Shown: positions 1-11,300 of the stretch, in pieces
How the letters are laid out: each line of letters starts with the position of its first letter
How positions within the stretch are numbered: position 1 is the first letter of the stretch
Assembly: GCF_009870125.1 (NCBI RefSeq)
Contig: NC_046680.1
Coordinates: forward strand, 12,977,501-13,041,500
DNA: 64,000 nucleotides
Source: Drosophila pseudoobscura
Taxonomy: Eukaryota; Arthropoda; Insecta; Diptera; Drosophilidae
Direction: 5' to 3'
Notes under the pieces: model-generated
Seen by the model: the letters and a program-made list of their open reading frames with translations, nothing else
Told to the model about the DNA's origin: nothing
Databases searched by the model: none
Position numbers and translations under genes: made by a program

Positions 1-531
1 GTGAGCTGTGTGATCGATCCCCTGCTGCAGTCCGTGCAGGAGAGTGCCGCCCACCTGCCCACCGTGGACATGGGCGTGTATCTTCTCAACTGCCTGTACC
101 ACATGCAGAGCACGCTGGCCGTCTACGAGTACATGGATGAGCGCGTGGAGCGGCTGCAGGGACAGTCGGACGCCCAGCTGGACACGCTCACCTCGGAGCA
201 GGCCTCCTCGCTGGTGGCCAACCTCAATCTGGGGCCCATCTACACCATTCTGCAGAGCAATCAGTCAAAGATTGAGACCAATCTGCTCAAGATCTTCACG
301 TCAAAGTTGGACGCCTTCCTGGAGCTGCCCGATGTGCTGCTGCTGCCGCAGGTGCAGCTCATCATGTCCAGCAGCCATCGGGCCACTGTCCAGAAGCGGG
401 CCTTCAATGTCATCGTGGCCATCTACAAGCAGATCTACGAGCGTGTCCACGATCCGGCCAATGGCTTCGAGCAGCCGGAACAACTGCTCCACAAGACGCC
501 CGATCAAGTGGCCCACATCCTCACCGCCTAG
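1..531 (+). CDS. Cog6: Conserved oligomeric Golgi complex subunit 6, C-terminal part (cut by window edge)
   Basis: An open frame runs from the first base to a TAG at 529-531 and gives 176 residues. The sequence has the look of the COG6 C-terminus: the start CVIDPLLQ, then a helical stretch with LLNCLYHMQSTL, ending in a QVAHILTA tail. COG6 belongs to lobe B of the COG tethering complex, which acts on retrograde vesicles at the Golgi. The first codon is GTG and simply continues the frame from outside the window; it is not a start. The gene converges on Mad1, with stop codons 425 bp apart. Codon use is strongly G/C at third positions, as in an expressed fly gene. The family call rests on recognition, not a search; I see no break in this part. 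Confidence 0.88.
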   Translation: MSCVIDPLLQSVQESAAHLPTVDMGVYLLNCLYHMQSTLAVYEYMDERVERLQGQSDAQLDTLTSEQASSLVANLNLGPIYTILQSNQSKIETNLLKIFTSKLDAFLELPDVLLLPQVQLIMSSSHRATVQKRAFNVIVAIYKQIYERVHDPANGFEQPEQLLHKTPDQVAHILTA

Positions 532-956
532 TGGCCTATTTATTCCTAGTTGTAAAAATCCCCCTATTCTGGCACACAAATATAAGAACATCAGAGTTGT
601 ATAGTATCGAGCGGTGTTTAATTAATCTTATAGATAATATTGTATCTTATTTAGTCGCATATCTGATGGAATCAATTAAGTATTAGCACACAATTAAAGG
701 AAATGATACAACTTAGCAAATGAGCACAGATGCCTATGGCGCAGGCTAATCTGAAACTCTGCTTATTTCTTCCACAGACAAATTTAACTCATTTTAATTT
801 GGCAAATACATTTCCACACCCCTCTTACACTGCCATATAGAATTTATTATCGACAAGTAGTCCAAAGACCATCCCAAGTGGACTAAAATCAAAGGCATAG
901 GTAAAACTAATTTAACCTAAGAGTTAAATAAAGGCAAAGTATCTAGAGTTCCTCCG
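532..956. other. Convergent 3' ends of Cog6 and Mad1
   Basis: This AT-rich spacer holds no gene. It must contain both 3' UTRs. The minus strand has AATAAA at 848-843, about 110 nt past the Mad1 stop. The plus strand has AATAAA at 927-932, only 25 nt before the Mad1 stop, and a weaker AATTAAA-type signal near 690. If Cog6 uses the distal signal, its transcript overlaps Mad1 antisense. Confidence 0.6.
843..848 (-). terminator. Poly(A) signal candidate for Mad1
   Basis: TTTATT on the + strand is AATAAA on the minus strand, about 110 nt downstream of the Mad1 stop codon at 957-959. Position and strand fit; use is inferred. Confidence 0.5.
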
Positions 957-3295
957 TTAGGTCATCGTGACGGTGGCTCGCTGGAACAGATCCAGTGTGA
1001 GGGAAGAGAAGAATGGGGGGAATGAGTTATTGGCTGCCAGCTGCTGGTCGAGGGCTGGCTGTAGTGTCTCCGAGTAGGGGGTTTCGAGCAGGGCCAGATC
1101 GTTGCTTTCGCTTAGGGCGATGGAGAAATAGTCGTCGGGACTCTCCGCATACATGCTCGTAACGCTGCAGAAAGAAATCTTCCATGAGTCACTCTACAGA
1201 GAGTGGATCTGGGGGTTGTAGACTCACCGATAGTTGCTCTTGTAGCCAACGCGATCGATGCGGTAGCCGAGGAGCATATAGACAACGTCGCGGAACTCCT
1301 TTCTGGCCGCCATAAAGTGTTCCTTCGTCTTGCCCAGCTTGGCGTTGGCCGACTCGAGCTCGGCGCGCAGCTTGTTCAGCTCCTTGAAGTTCATGGTCAT
1401 GCCCCCCGTGCTGGTGGTGGTCTCATTCAGGTGCTGCTCGTTGGCATCCTCGAGCTTCTTGTTGTGCCGCTTCAGACGCTCGATCTCGGCCTGCAGCTTC
1501 TCGAGCATGTTCTTGGACGACTCGTAGGCCTCGGCGGCGGGATTGTCAACGAGATGCACCACCTTGCTGATGGGCGGGCCGATGTCCTGGCGCAGACAAC
1601 GTTGCATTATCTCCAGCTCCTGCTCTTCCTTGCGCCTGCGTAGGCGGTCGTTTTCGAGGCGCAGCGTGTCCAGTTCCTTCTTCACGTTTTCATAGTCCTC
1701 GCTAGACGGATCACTGAGCTGCTCCTGTTCGCGCATGGCCTGGATCTCACGGTCCAGTGTGGTACACAGATCCTTGTAGCCAGTCAACGTGCGCTCCAGG
1801 ACATCAACGCGATAGCGCACCTGCATGTCCTGTGTCATCTCAGCCACGCTTGCATTGCTCATGGTCAGATCCTTGTCGAAATTGTCCACCATCTGCTTGT
1901 AAAAGTCGCGCTCCCTGGACACCGTGCGCAGCTTGCGCTGTAGACGGTCCTTGAAGTTCTTGTGCCGCTTTAAGCTCATGTTCAGATCCTCGATGTTCTT
2001 GAGGTAGACCCGGATCTTTTGTTCCAAGTCCCGCACAAGATTGCGCATCTGTTTGGACTCCGATTCGGAGGCGTATTTCTCGGATACATGGACTATGTCC
2101 CCTTGAAGCAGCTGCTCGATGCGGGAGCGCAGGGTCACAGGGCTGACCAGAGTGTTGGCCAGACAGTGATCCTGGGCGACCTTGACCCACTCCTTGAGCT
2201 CCCGCTCCGTGTGCGAAAGCTTCACCTGCAGCGCGGCCGCCTCGGCGCGAGACCCCTCCTCCTTGTCCAGCCGCGCCTTGTACTCGTGAACCTGCTCCTC
2301 GAGCAGCAGTTTGTCGCCAATAATCTTGTTCAGCTGCTTGTTATGGACGCGTAAACGTTGCAGCTCGGAGTCCATTTCGGGAATGCTGGCCAGACGCTCC
2401 TGCGAGACTTTGGTCACCTGCTTCCAGTCCGTGTACGACTGGATCTCGAACTCCAGCTCCTTGATGCGCTCATCAGCCACTTTCAGGCTCTGCTGCTGCT
2501 TCTCGAAGTTAGCTCTCAACTCCTCGTAGCCTGACATACGAGCCTTGTACTCGTCGTGGCGCTGCCGGATGCACTCAAGCTCCTTGAGAGTCGACTGCAG
2601 CTCCAGTTCGGCGCGCTGGGCCTGTCGCCGGTAGTCGCCCAGCTCGTTGTTGATGCAGAGCTGAACATCACGGGCGTCTTGCTCCTGCTGCGACTTCTCG
2701 TTCTTCAGCTTATTGACGGTCTCATCGTACTTCAGCTTCAACCCTGCCAACTCTGCCTTGGCACGCCGCGCTTCCTCTTTGTAGCTGTTTTCTAGCCCGC
2801 GCTTATTTTCTATATCCTTCGTCAGATCCAGAAGCTTCTGGCTGGTGAAGTCGCACTGACTTTTCAAGGCGGATACCTTGCTTTCGGCCAGCGACAGCTC
2901 CATGCGACGCTTCGTTTCGTTCTGCTTCAGCTGGTCTTGCACCTGGCTGAGACGCGCCTTTGTCTCGATGAGCTCCGCGCGCAATTTGTTCATCTTCCAG
3001 GTCCCATTCGAGTCGGACGCCGAGTTGTTGGTGGAGTCGGTGGTGCTGTTGAGGCTGCAGTTCGGCGACTCCTGCTCCACGCGTCGCTTTTTTGGCACTA
3101 GGAAAGATTACATACATATATGTATTATGTTTAATAGCTTCTAATTTTTCTGCTGTGCCGGCACTTACATGACGCGGAATCGTCGCTCAGCGAAATCGAA
3201 AGACGGTTGAACAGTAGCTTCTTGGGCGCCGAGTGGGTGATGCTGTCGTTGAAATGGTCCACCATATTGTCCAGGCTGCTGCGTATGTCGTCCAT
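957..3295 (-). CDS. Mad1: Mitotic spindle checkpoint protein Mad1, three exons
   Basis: Joining 3295-3169, 3097-1228 and 1164-957 gives 2205 nt, a 734-residue protein with no break. Introns are 71 and 63 nt with GT-AG ends (GTAAGT and GTGAGT donors). Nearly all of residues 50-620 is coiled coil. PKKRRV at about residues 44-49, just after the first splice junction, looks like an SV40-type nuclear localisation signal. KVVHLVDNP near residue 554 fits the Mad2-binding pattern (basic, two hydrophobic, x, hydrophobic, xxx, P). The C-terminal globular domain is recognisable by LLGYRIDR and, across the last intron, VTSMYAESPDDYF and FFSSLTLDLF. Mad1 sits at unattached kinetochores and nuclear pores and converts Mad2 to its closed form. 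The start was chosen at the first ATG of exon 1. A DRE lies about 90 bp upstream. Confidence 0.93.
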
Positions 3296-3385
3296 GGCGA
3301 CTTCAATTTTCAGAATTTTAATTTTTTTAAACAAATGAAATAATTTTATTGTTTACAGTTGCTTCCGACCGGTTATCGAAAATCT

Positions 3386-3393
3386 TATCGATA
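3386..3393 (-). promoter_or_regulatory. DRE (DREF-binding element) in the Mad1 promoter
   Basis: A perfect palindromic TATCGATA lies about 90 bp upstream of the Mad1 start codon, next to a second ATCGATA-like stretch (TTATCGAAAA at 3373-3382). DREF sites are typical of fly replication and cell-cycle genes, which suits a checkpoint gene. Upstream of it, 3400-3416 carries a 17-bp string also found at 19766-19782. Confidence 0.7.
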
Positions 3394-3810
3394 TATCGTC
3401 CGTCCCTCAGAAATATGATGCGTGTATAGGCCTTTGTACACCCTATTTCGTTAATTTTATATGAAAGTATAAATATTGATGTGAAGATGAAACATAACTA
3501 ATAAAGACCTTTTCTCAAATTGACATTTCTTAGACATATTCATGTATATGATGAGTGTTTTGTATATATATCACGATCGTGATACCTATTCATGGTCCCT
3601 ACAAGAAGACAATAAGCTTTAAAATATCGTTGAAATAATGAAAATAATATTAAATAATATTGATTAATATTAAAATATATTGAAAATAAATTGTTTTTGC
3701 CTGGGATGACAAACATATTGACTATTCTATATCATCCATTTCCCCCAGGAATGTGTGCATGGAATTAGCAACATGTTTGTGTATGGAACGGGACTCATTG
3801 TTGCTAAAGC

Positions 3811-3845
3811 GAACTGCGGCGACCTGCGGCGAACTGCGGCGAACT
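3811..3845. repeat. Tandem repeat, 10-bp unit GAACTGCGGC, 3.5 copies
   Basis: Three consecutive units read GAACTGCGGC, GACCTGCGGC and GAACTGCGGC, followed by a partial fourth. It is GC-rich inside an AT-rich spacer. Confidence 0.9.
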
Positions 3846-4098
3846 CAAATTCGATTCAAAAAACGACCAATTCCTCATATTCTTTGTTCCGTTGAATAAT
3901 ACTATCTATATAGAACATTTAGCCATGCCCACTCAATTTTGTACGATTGATGAATCAGTTCTATACATGATTGGCCTATTCGAAATACTTGCATTTATTG
4001 GATTTCTATATAATATTGAAAATTAAATTAATAGATTGATGAAATTGAAAATCTGCCCAACAAATCCAATTGAGATGGCAGTGCTTCGATATTTGACG

Positions 4099-4165
4099 CA
4101 GCTGATTGATATCGATACTGTTATTGATTATAATATTGATATCGATATGATGTGTAGTGTGACCA
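4099..4165. promoter_or_regulatory. Housekeeping-type core promoter cluster (2 DREs, E-box, Motif 1)
   Basis: Two perfect TATCGATA sites (4110-4117, 4140-4147) lie just after an E-box CAGCTG (about 4099-4104), followed at 4155-4165 by TAGTGTGACCA, the exact reverse complement of the core-promoter Motif 1 bound by M1BP. In Drosophila these motifs co-occur at broad, constitutive promoters. No gene starts immediately here on either strand; an upstream start site for Drep2 is the simplest use. Confidence 0.55.
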
Positions 4166-4187
4166 TGCCGTCATGGACATACATGCC

Positions 4188-4224
4188 CAAAAGTATGCTT
4201 CAAAAGTATGCCCAAAAGTATGCC
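4188..4224. repeat. Tandem repeat, unit CAAAAGTATGCC, 3 copies
   Basis: Units start at 4188, 4201 and 4213; the first is 13 bp and the other two are 12 bp. They follow Motif 1 directly and might arise from local slippage. Confidence 0.9.
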
Positions 4225-4707
4225 CGCTGCGAATGGCAAATATAGTTCTAGTGCTGCCGAAAATAGGAATTGATTTGCATTTCTGCTCGGCTTGAAATGT
4301 TTAAATGCGACTGTTTTTAAATTTAAAGGAATATATAAAGACTTCCATTAGTGATAGTTATTAAAATAGAGTTAACTTTACAAAATTCGCACTGCCAATA
4401 GCGAAAGCGTATGTGTGTGGAGCCTCTCAGCAAGTAAAGGCGTGTGTACCATCGTCTCCCTTGACCAATACAAAAACTCGGTGCAAAGGGAATGTAGGAG
4501 TGTGATCCTTCAACAGCCTGTAGTGGTTGGTAAAGTTATTAACTATATATGTATCTAACGCAGGAGTTTCAAAACGCGTGTGCTGTGGTCTTATTTCCCA
4601 AAAACGCAATCGGAAAAGTACGTGAAAAAGCGAAAATGTGTCTCCGCAAGCGATAACGGTACTTTAATGCGCTCTCTCTTGGCAAAAGATGAGCCGACAG
4701 CCGCACC

Positions 4708-4714
4708 TATAAAA
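4708..4714 (+). promoter_or_regulatory. TATA box, candidate Drep2 promoter
   Basis: TATAAAA followed by GTGGGCG is the best TATA box upstream of Drep2. It predicts a start near 4735-4745 and a 5' UTR of about 600 nt rich in CA and CT runs before the ATG at 5343. Use is inferred from position only. Confidence 0.5.
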
Positions 4715-5342
4715 GTGGGCGTTAGGTGTGCGTTCGCAGATAAAAAACAAATTGCTTGTTTGAAAGTGTGCAGCCTCCTTTGATTGTTTAAACAAATTCT
4801 AGGATAAATAAAAATAAATACTGTTCAAATACCAATACACACCTATATATACAGGCACGCACTCTCACACACAAGCACACTAACGCATGACATAAAGACA
4901 GAGAGAGAAAAAAGAAAGAAAGGAACAAGAAGCTCCAACCAAGCAGCATCGGCGCGTTGGAGAGATATGCGGGCAGAGAAGATTGAAAATAAACGTGTAG
5001 TAGAGAATTTTTGAGACACACACACACACGCAAACACATCCGCCCACCCACACACGTTCTCTCATTCCTCTCACTCACTCTCTCTCTCTCTCTGTCATTT
5101 GCTCCATCCTTCTCTCTCGCTACTATCCCGTTTGCCGCCCACTTACAAACCTACACAACCACCCACTCACACACATACTCTGTACATATATATGTATGCG
5201 CGAAGAGTGTAAGCTTTGTTGTTTCTGCTGCTGCTACTGCTGCTCTTGTTAGCCGCCGCCACGGTGGAGGCTGGCCTGGCTGCTTCTGCTGAAGCGCAAA
5301 TGGCAGACCCTCTGAGCGGGCGCTGCTTGTGAGAATGTCGTA

Positions 5343-8300
5343 ATGGCCAGAGAGGTAAGTGCGAAACGCTGCCTGCCCGTCGCCCCATGCACCGGCAGAC
5401 GGTTAATCATTAATTGCTCCAAAATGGTCCTGCATCTTGCAGCGCCATCTATTCAATCAGCTGCTCCCATTACACACATACATTCTGCACACATCTTTAT
5501 CTTTTATCTTTCATCTCTTTTAACCTCCTTTCAGCAAGCATGTTGCTTGAGAGCGCTATCATAGGTCCCAAAGTTGCTGGTTACACTGTACACTTTTCAC
5601 CGACGCTTTTTTTTTACTGTCGTGGGCTTTTAATTTCACCAAAGAAAATATTTAAGCGTAGGTGGATGAGGTTTTATGTTTTGGTATAAAGCCACTGCCT
5701 GGATTAGATGGATTCTTTGGGAAAAAAAACTTAACTAAACTATTAAACTTGCATCTTTCAATGCAGGGCTTAAGATTAAAATATGTTGTCTCATTTATAA
5801 ATTTAATAAATTCGAATAGCAGCGGATGGTCCGTAACAGCTTGAATCCGTTTTAGGCCTTCATTAGTCCTTCTCCCAGTGTGCGTGTCCCCCCCACTGCA
5901 AGGGTATTGCTTGTTTGTGTGTGTGCATGTTTTATGCAGTTTCTTCATTTCGTTTTGGTTTGCGGGTGAATAGCTTTGACCCAAATAACTGGGGTAATAC
6001 TTACGCCCCACACAGATGTGCCCCCACCTCCCCTAAGACTTTGTCCCATGTAACTGCAAGGTGGATTGTTGTTTCTGTAGCTCCTCTCAAAGGACAGGAA
6101 TTTTGTGAATTTTTTGTTACCAAACATTGTCAAAAATTCTTACACATTCCTGGAGCTTCTCTGGCAGCGCATAGACTCTGTTACATATTTAACAGCAATT
6201 GGGCGTGCATGTTAATTAAACCTCTCTCTTTCTCTCTCTATCTCTCTCCCTCTTTCCTTGGCTTACTTTAATTAAATGCAGCCGAATACGTTACATTTGT
6301 GCCAATGTTAACAGTGTTCTGTGACAGACAACAGGGGAATGTTAGTTTAAAACGCAGAGAGCTACTCTCTCACTCTCGCTCTCTGCCCGTCCTCTGCCCC
6401 CTCAATAGACTCATTTCAGGACTGCCTCATACTGTTTTCAATCAAAAAGTGCAATGAAATTCTCTATTTTTCTTGAACAAACATTTGACAGACACCAACA
6501 GATCGATTCTGATTTAAGGCAACATACTCGTAAATATGGACACATTCGTTAACAGAGATGTGTCGAACAAATCAGATGAAATCGAAAGCCAGATTCAGAT
6601 TGAGGTTTCTCTAATGGCGATCCCAGATGGGGAAGGAATACTTGTGGAGCGTTCGTGTGGGGTGCGCGCGCGTTTTGTTAGCTTTAGCGCGCCCCGATTA
6701 TATCACATTGATGCAAATGTAGGCCAAAGCACAGCCAAATGTTAACTGTGGAACAACACTGCCTGAAGCAGGAGAGTGGCCCGACCGTGGAGCATGGAGA
6801 GCCCTGCAGGCTGAGCAAAGTTTTAATAGAGAAGTAAAAATGCATTAAATGTTCTCGCAAATAAACGGTACAAGTTAATGTTTGTTTGAGCCAAGCAAAC
6901 GGCTCTCCTCAAGCTCTCCATGCCTTAGCCTGCAGTCCAATTCGCTTTCACTCTCGCTTGGCTCTCTGCTTCTCTTTGGCACGCTCTTTGTCTGTCTGAA
7001 GGAAGCTTTGGGGCTGCATTTCACGCGCTCTCGTTCGTGCAGCTGCATGTGTCCCAGCCCCAACGGAAGCAGCAGCAGCAGAAGAATTTCCCAGTTTGCT
7101 CTGCCAGGCAGCGTGCCATCGTCAGCAAGGATGCTACCTTCTTTTACCAGCTGCGTGATTCCGCTGCCTCTTCGTTAAAATATATTTAAACCCTAAAGTG
7201 GGCGTGACAGCTGCAACGGATCAGGGTCCCGCAGAGCAATCGAGCAGGGGTGTTTTTGTACCGTAATTAGTAATAATAATCAAAAGTGAACAAAAACGTG
7301 GAGAAATTCATTGAAAATCAAAACTGAAATCCAAGGCGAGGCGAATGCACCACCAAATGAAAACGTCGACGGTTTCACGATTCGAGGCGGAGGCAAAGGC
7401 AGAGCGCCAGGCGCGTAGTAAAGTGAAAGTGCGAAGGTCAACCCGTGTATAGCTGGTGCTGGCGCTGGCTTTCCGCCCTGACCTGCCTCAAAACACGAGG
7501 CGACGCGCCCCAAAAGCGAAGCGAGAGAACAGTAGACCCTCCTCCGCTACTTCGCCAGGCAGAGGCCCTTAAAAAAAAAAAAAAAACAGTTAATTAAATC
7601 AAATACATTTTTACAAACAGAAAAAAAAAAAAATCAAATTAAAATCATTTCGGGAGTGCAGTTTTTTCTACGTGCGTGCGTGTCTCCGTGTGTGTTTTCC
7701 TTAAATTTGTATGCCAGGCAATAACAGAAACTTTAACGTTAGGTTTAACTTTAACTTGAACGAATTTTCCCCCAAAGTAAAGCAAACACATAAGCATTTA
7801 GCCAGCATTAACCGTACAACAATAAGGCAATAGGCAATAAGCTTTAATTTTATAAACTTTTCATCAAGTTTTCCAACGGTTTTTGAACAGTGTACGTACG
7901 CGAAACTGCACCAATGACAATTTTATATAACGGTTTTTAAACAGAAACGAAAAGAGGAGAAGCGAACCGAACCGAATAGGGAAAGAGAAGAGAAGAGAAG
8001 CGAAGAGAATAGAGAGACAAGAGAAGCGAGAGAAGCGAGAGACATTGGAAGCATATGCAAAGCAAATTAGATTCGTTCTGAAAGCAAATGAGAAGCGAAT
8101 CGAGTTACAGATTTTAAAGTGCATCGTAATTGAGTTGTTTAGCGATAGAGTGAACACAATCAGCAGCATGCTTATGCTCACATCAAAGGCAGTGTCTCAT
8201 GTGCAGTGTTAGCCTTGAATCAAAATCGCATTAGACATACATAGCACATAGAGGGAAAGCCAAAGCACAGCCACTCACAAAGTCCAAGAGTCCGGGCATA

Positions 8301-11300
8301 AACGTGGCTGGGAAGGGGGATACTAGTGTCTGCAGCAGCGCCGCCATGTGGTCGAACGCCCTGTGCACGCTGGGCGTGACGAAGCCGCTCTGCAACTGCC
8401 TCAGCATCAGACAAGTGGCAGCCGCAGCTGCGGCGGCTGCCCAGGTCACACAGGGGGGCGTGGCGGCTGCGGCTGGCGTAGGCGTGGGTGGTGCGGCCAT
8501 CACAACGGGACCCACATCGATGTCCGGCGGCGGCGTGTCCTCTGGGGTAACAATGATCGATTCCATCTCACTCTCCCTACCACTATTACTCATCCATTCA
8601 TTCATCGATTGCCGTGGTTTCATTGAAATTTCAATTTCACACGCACACGGTTCCCCGATCCCCCGATTCCGATAAGATTAAAGGAAAAAAGCCAAAAATA
8701 ACATCAAGGAACGCCACTGTCTGTGGCCCCCATTCACATTCCAATTAGTTGAGGGGCACGTGTATTCCCCATTTCTTCTGGCGTTGTTTATTCATTTATT
8801 AATTTGAAATTTTATAATGCCTGCCCCTGCCCCTGGCCCTGCCTCCACTCTCTCCCTCCCTCTCTGCAATACGTGCGGCCATATGGCATTGGGCGCAGCA
8901 CTGACCTATCCCACAGGACGGGGGCGAAAGTACCATTGAAAAAGAGAGCACGGAAAGAAATGAAATATTTTATGAAAACTTTCCGCTGTTTTGTTTTATT
9001 TTTGTTATTTTTATTTTTTCTTCTGTTTTGTATTTTTGGCGTCGAGCAGAAAATGTCAGAATGAATTTTTTGTAATTTTTCAAACATTTTATTTTTGCCA
9101 CAGATGGATGATGGGTGGTGCTGGGTGAAAGCGAGAGAGGGAATGAGACAGAGAGAGAGAGAGAGAGAGCTTCTTCTTTTTATATTATTTAGCTCGTGTG
9201 CTGCACTCGTTACTGGGTCACTGGAGCGCCACACTCATGTCCTTGCAATACATTAAACATTGGAGCTGCCTCTTTTTCGCCTCGCTCTCCCTATCACTCT
9301 CCCCATCCTCCATTTTCCCGCCCCTTTTTCGCCTCCTTCGCTGCTGCTGCTGCTGCTGCTGCTGTTATTGCATTTGCATTGCTGCTGCTGCTGCATCTTG
9401 TTATTCTCCATCGCTTCCTCCATTCTGTTGCTGTTACTGTTATTCGATTAACAGCCCCAGCTGTGTCCCGCTGTTAGCCGTAGCGTTTCCCTCCACCCTA
9501 CACGCCCTCTTCTTTTGTTGCTCCTTTTTGTGAGGATTTTAATTGGGATTTTTTACTGTATTTTCTGTTGTTTTTTTGTTGTTTGGAAAAACTAGATCTA
9601 GGAGATCCCTTCAATCAATTCCATGCAAAAAAAGCAGTGCACGGCCAGACCTCCTGCGGCGCCCTGCTGCTGGGGTGGCCTTGACATTTGCGCCCTTTTA
9701 ACGAGCACAAACCACAATTAGTGGGCGGAAGATGTTATGACGCTGCCTGGGGGATGGATCTGCTCTGATATGCCACACCCACTTGTGAATTGGCTGCGCA
9801 GCGTGGCACAGGTGTCACGCCCCAGATGGAACTCCCATATCCCATATTCCGACTGCACACACATGCTTCCACATATGCGCCCTTCCACATACATATCTTC
9901 CACATCTTCCACTGTTCATCGCGTAAGCCGCCTGCGTCGACTAAGCTAATCTGGGCTCTGCTTTTCCTTTGCTCTTTCGCAGGAGTCTCGCGGCAAGAGA
10001 CCACTGAAAATCTGGGACAGTTGGCGGAATGTGCGTAAAGGCGTTGTAGTTGGAACATTCGAGGAGCTCTTGGTGCGCGGCAAGGACAAGTTGGGGGTTC
10101 CTGCTTCAGAACCAGTGCGCGTTGTTCTGGAGTGCGATGGAACCCAAATCGAGGATGGCGAATACTTTCGCACCCTGGCCAACAATACGGTCTTGTTGCT
10201 GTTGAGGCAGGGCGAACGCTGGTATCCAACTGGAGTGGATGTCATAAAGGCTGGTGAGTGAGACCCTTTATTGCCCCTTATCTCTGGTGAAAACCAAACT
10301 AATCTCATCTGTTGCAGCCATATCAGCTATACCGAAAATCGTCTGTGAGACGATCCATGCACTGGAACTGCATGATGAGACACCATCGTGGAAGATTATG
10401 GATAACAAAGGGCGTGTCACGGTCGTCTTGCACTGGGATCAGCGGCAGGGAGGGGGCAGTGGTGGAGGCGGCGGTGGGGGCGGCGTTGGCGGCGGCAACA
10501 TATGCTCCGGCCTGGGGAGCAGCAACGGGCTGCTTTCCTCCGACAAGTACTCGCCCTCGAAGAAGGGCCTCTCCGCACAGAGTTCGCTGGACAACAAGTC
10601 GGTGTCGTCGCAGTCCTCGCAGCCGCGCTACGCCAGCCCCCAAATAACGGTGATCAGCGACGAGGGTCCGGCGAGTATATACCATCCCGGCGGAGTGGTC
10701 CTGCCGCCAGGAGTTGTGATACCCGGCGGCAGCAGGCGCCTGTCCAAGCAGGGCAGCTCCTTCGACAGCACCGTGGGTGTGGGGGCCGTGCACGTTCACA
10801 CGCCGGAGTGCGCCCACCACGCCCATACGCCAAGCAGGGCCGGCAGCCCCAGCACCACGGAATGCGACTTCCACTGCTGCGCTCTGCACGAGGAGGGGCG
10901 GAAGATAGCCGTGCACAAGAGCGTGGCCACGTCGCCCATCCAGGACGGGAGCAGCAGTCCCCAGCCGGCAGCGACGCTGGCCATGTCATCATCGGTTATG
11001 GATCCTATGCTGGGCGGCAGCGGCAGTATGCGGCGCTCCTCGGGCACCAAGGGTCACGTGCGTTTCCTGGACATTGCCCCAGAGCGGGACAGCTCCGAGA
11101 GCGAGACGGAGAACACGGTGATGGAGGACGACAAGACGACGACCGAGAAATTTCTGCTGCTAATCGATCAGTTATCGGTGGACCAGAAGCGCCATCTCAG
11201 CATCAAGGATATCGGCATCATCCTGGAGCGCCTCAACTCTAAGATACTCGATGTGGAGCGTCTGGATCGCGAGTCCGAGTCGGATGACTGCTACAACTGG

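Larger units (their letters stand above)
3417..4707. other. Mad1-Drep2 spacer
   Basis: This AT-rich region has no convincing gene. It contains a 10-bp tandem repeat (3811-3845), a DRE/E-box/DRE/Motif 1 promoter cluster (4099-4165), a 12-13 bp tandem repeat (4188-4224), and then the TATA promoter candidate for Drep2. Confidence 0.6.
5355..9982 (+). other. Drep2 intron 1
   Basis: This 4628-nt intron is mostly AT-rich with CT and A runs (7570-7586, 7621-7633). It includes a second promoter-like zone at about 7150-8345 and an alternative coding exon (8346-8546), followed by (CTG)n and (GA)n tracts. I see no nested gene. Confidence 0.65.

Noticed and set aside
8231..8623. 130-residue minus-strand frame opposite the alternative Drep2 exon
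   Set aside because: It is the shadow of the GC-rich coding exon; the plus strand has the better start context and an in-phase donor.
10323..11242. Long frames on both strands inside Drep2 exon 3
   Set aside because: They are shadows of the G/C-ended codons of Drep2.
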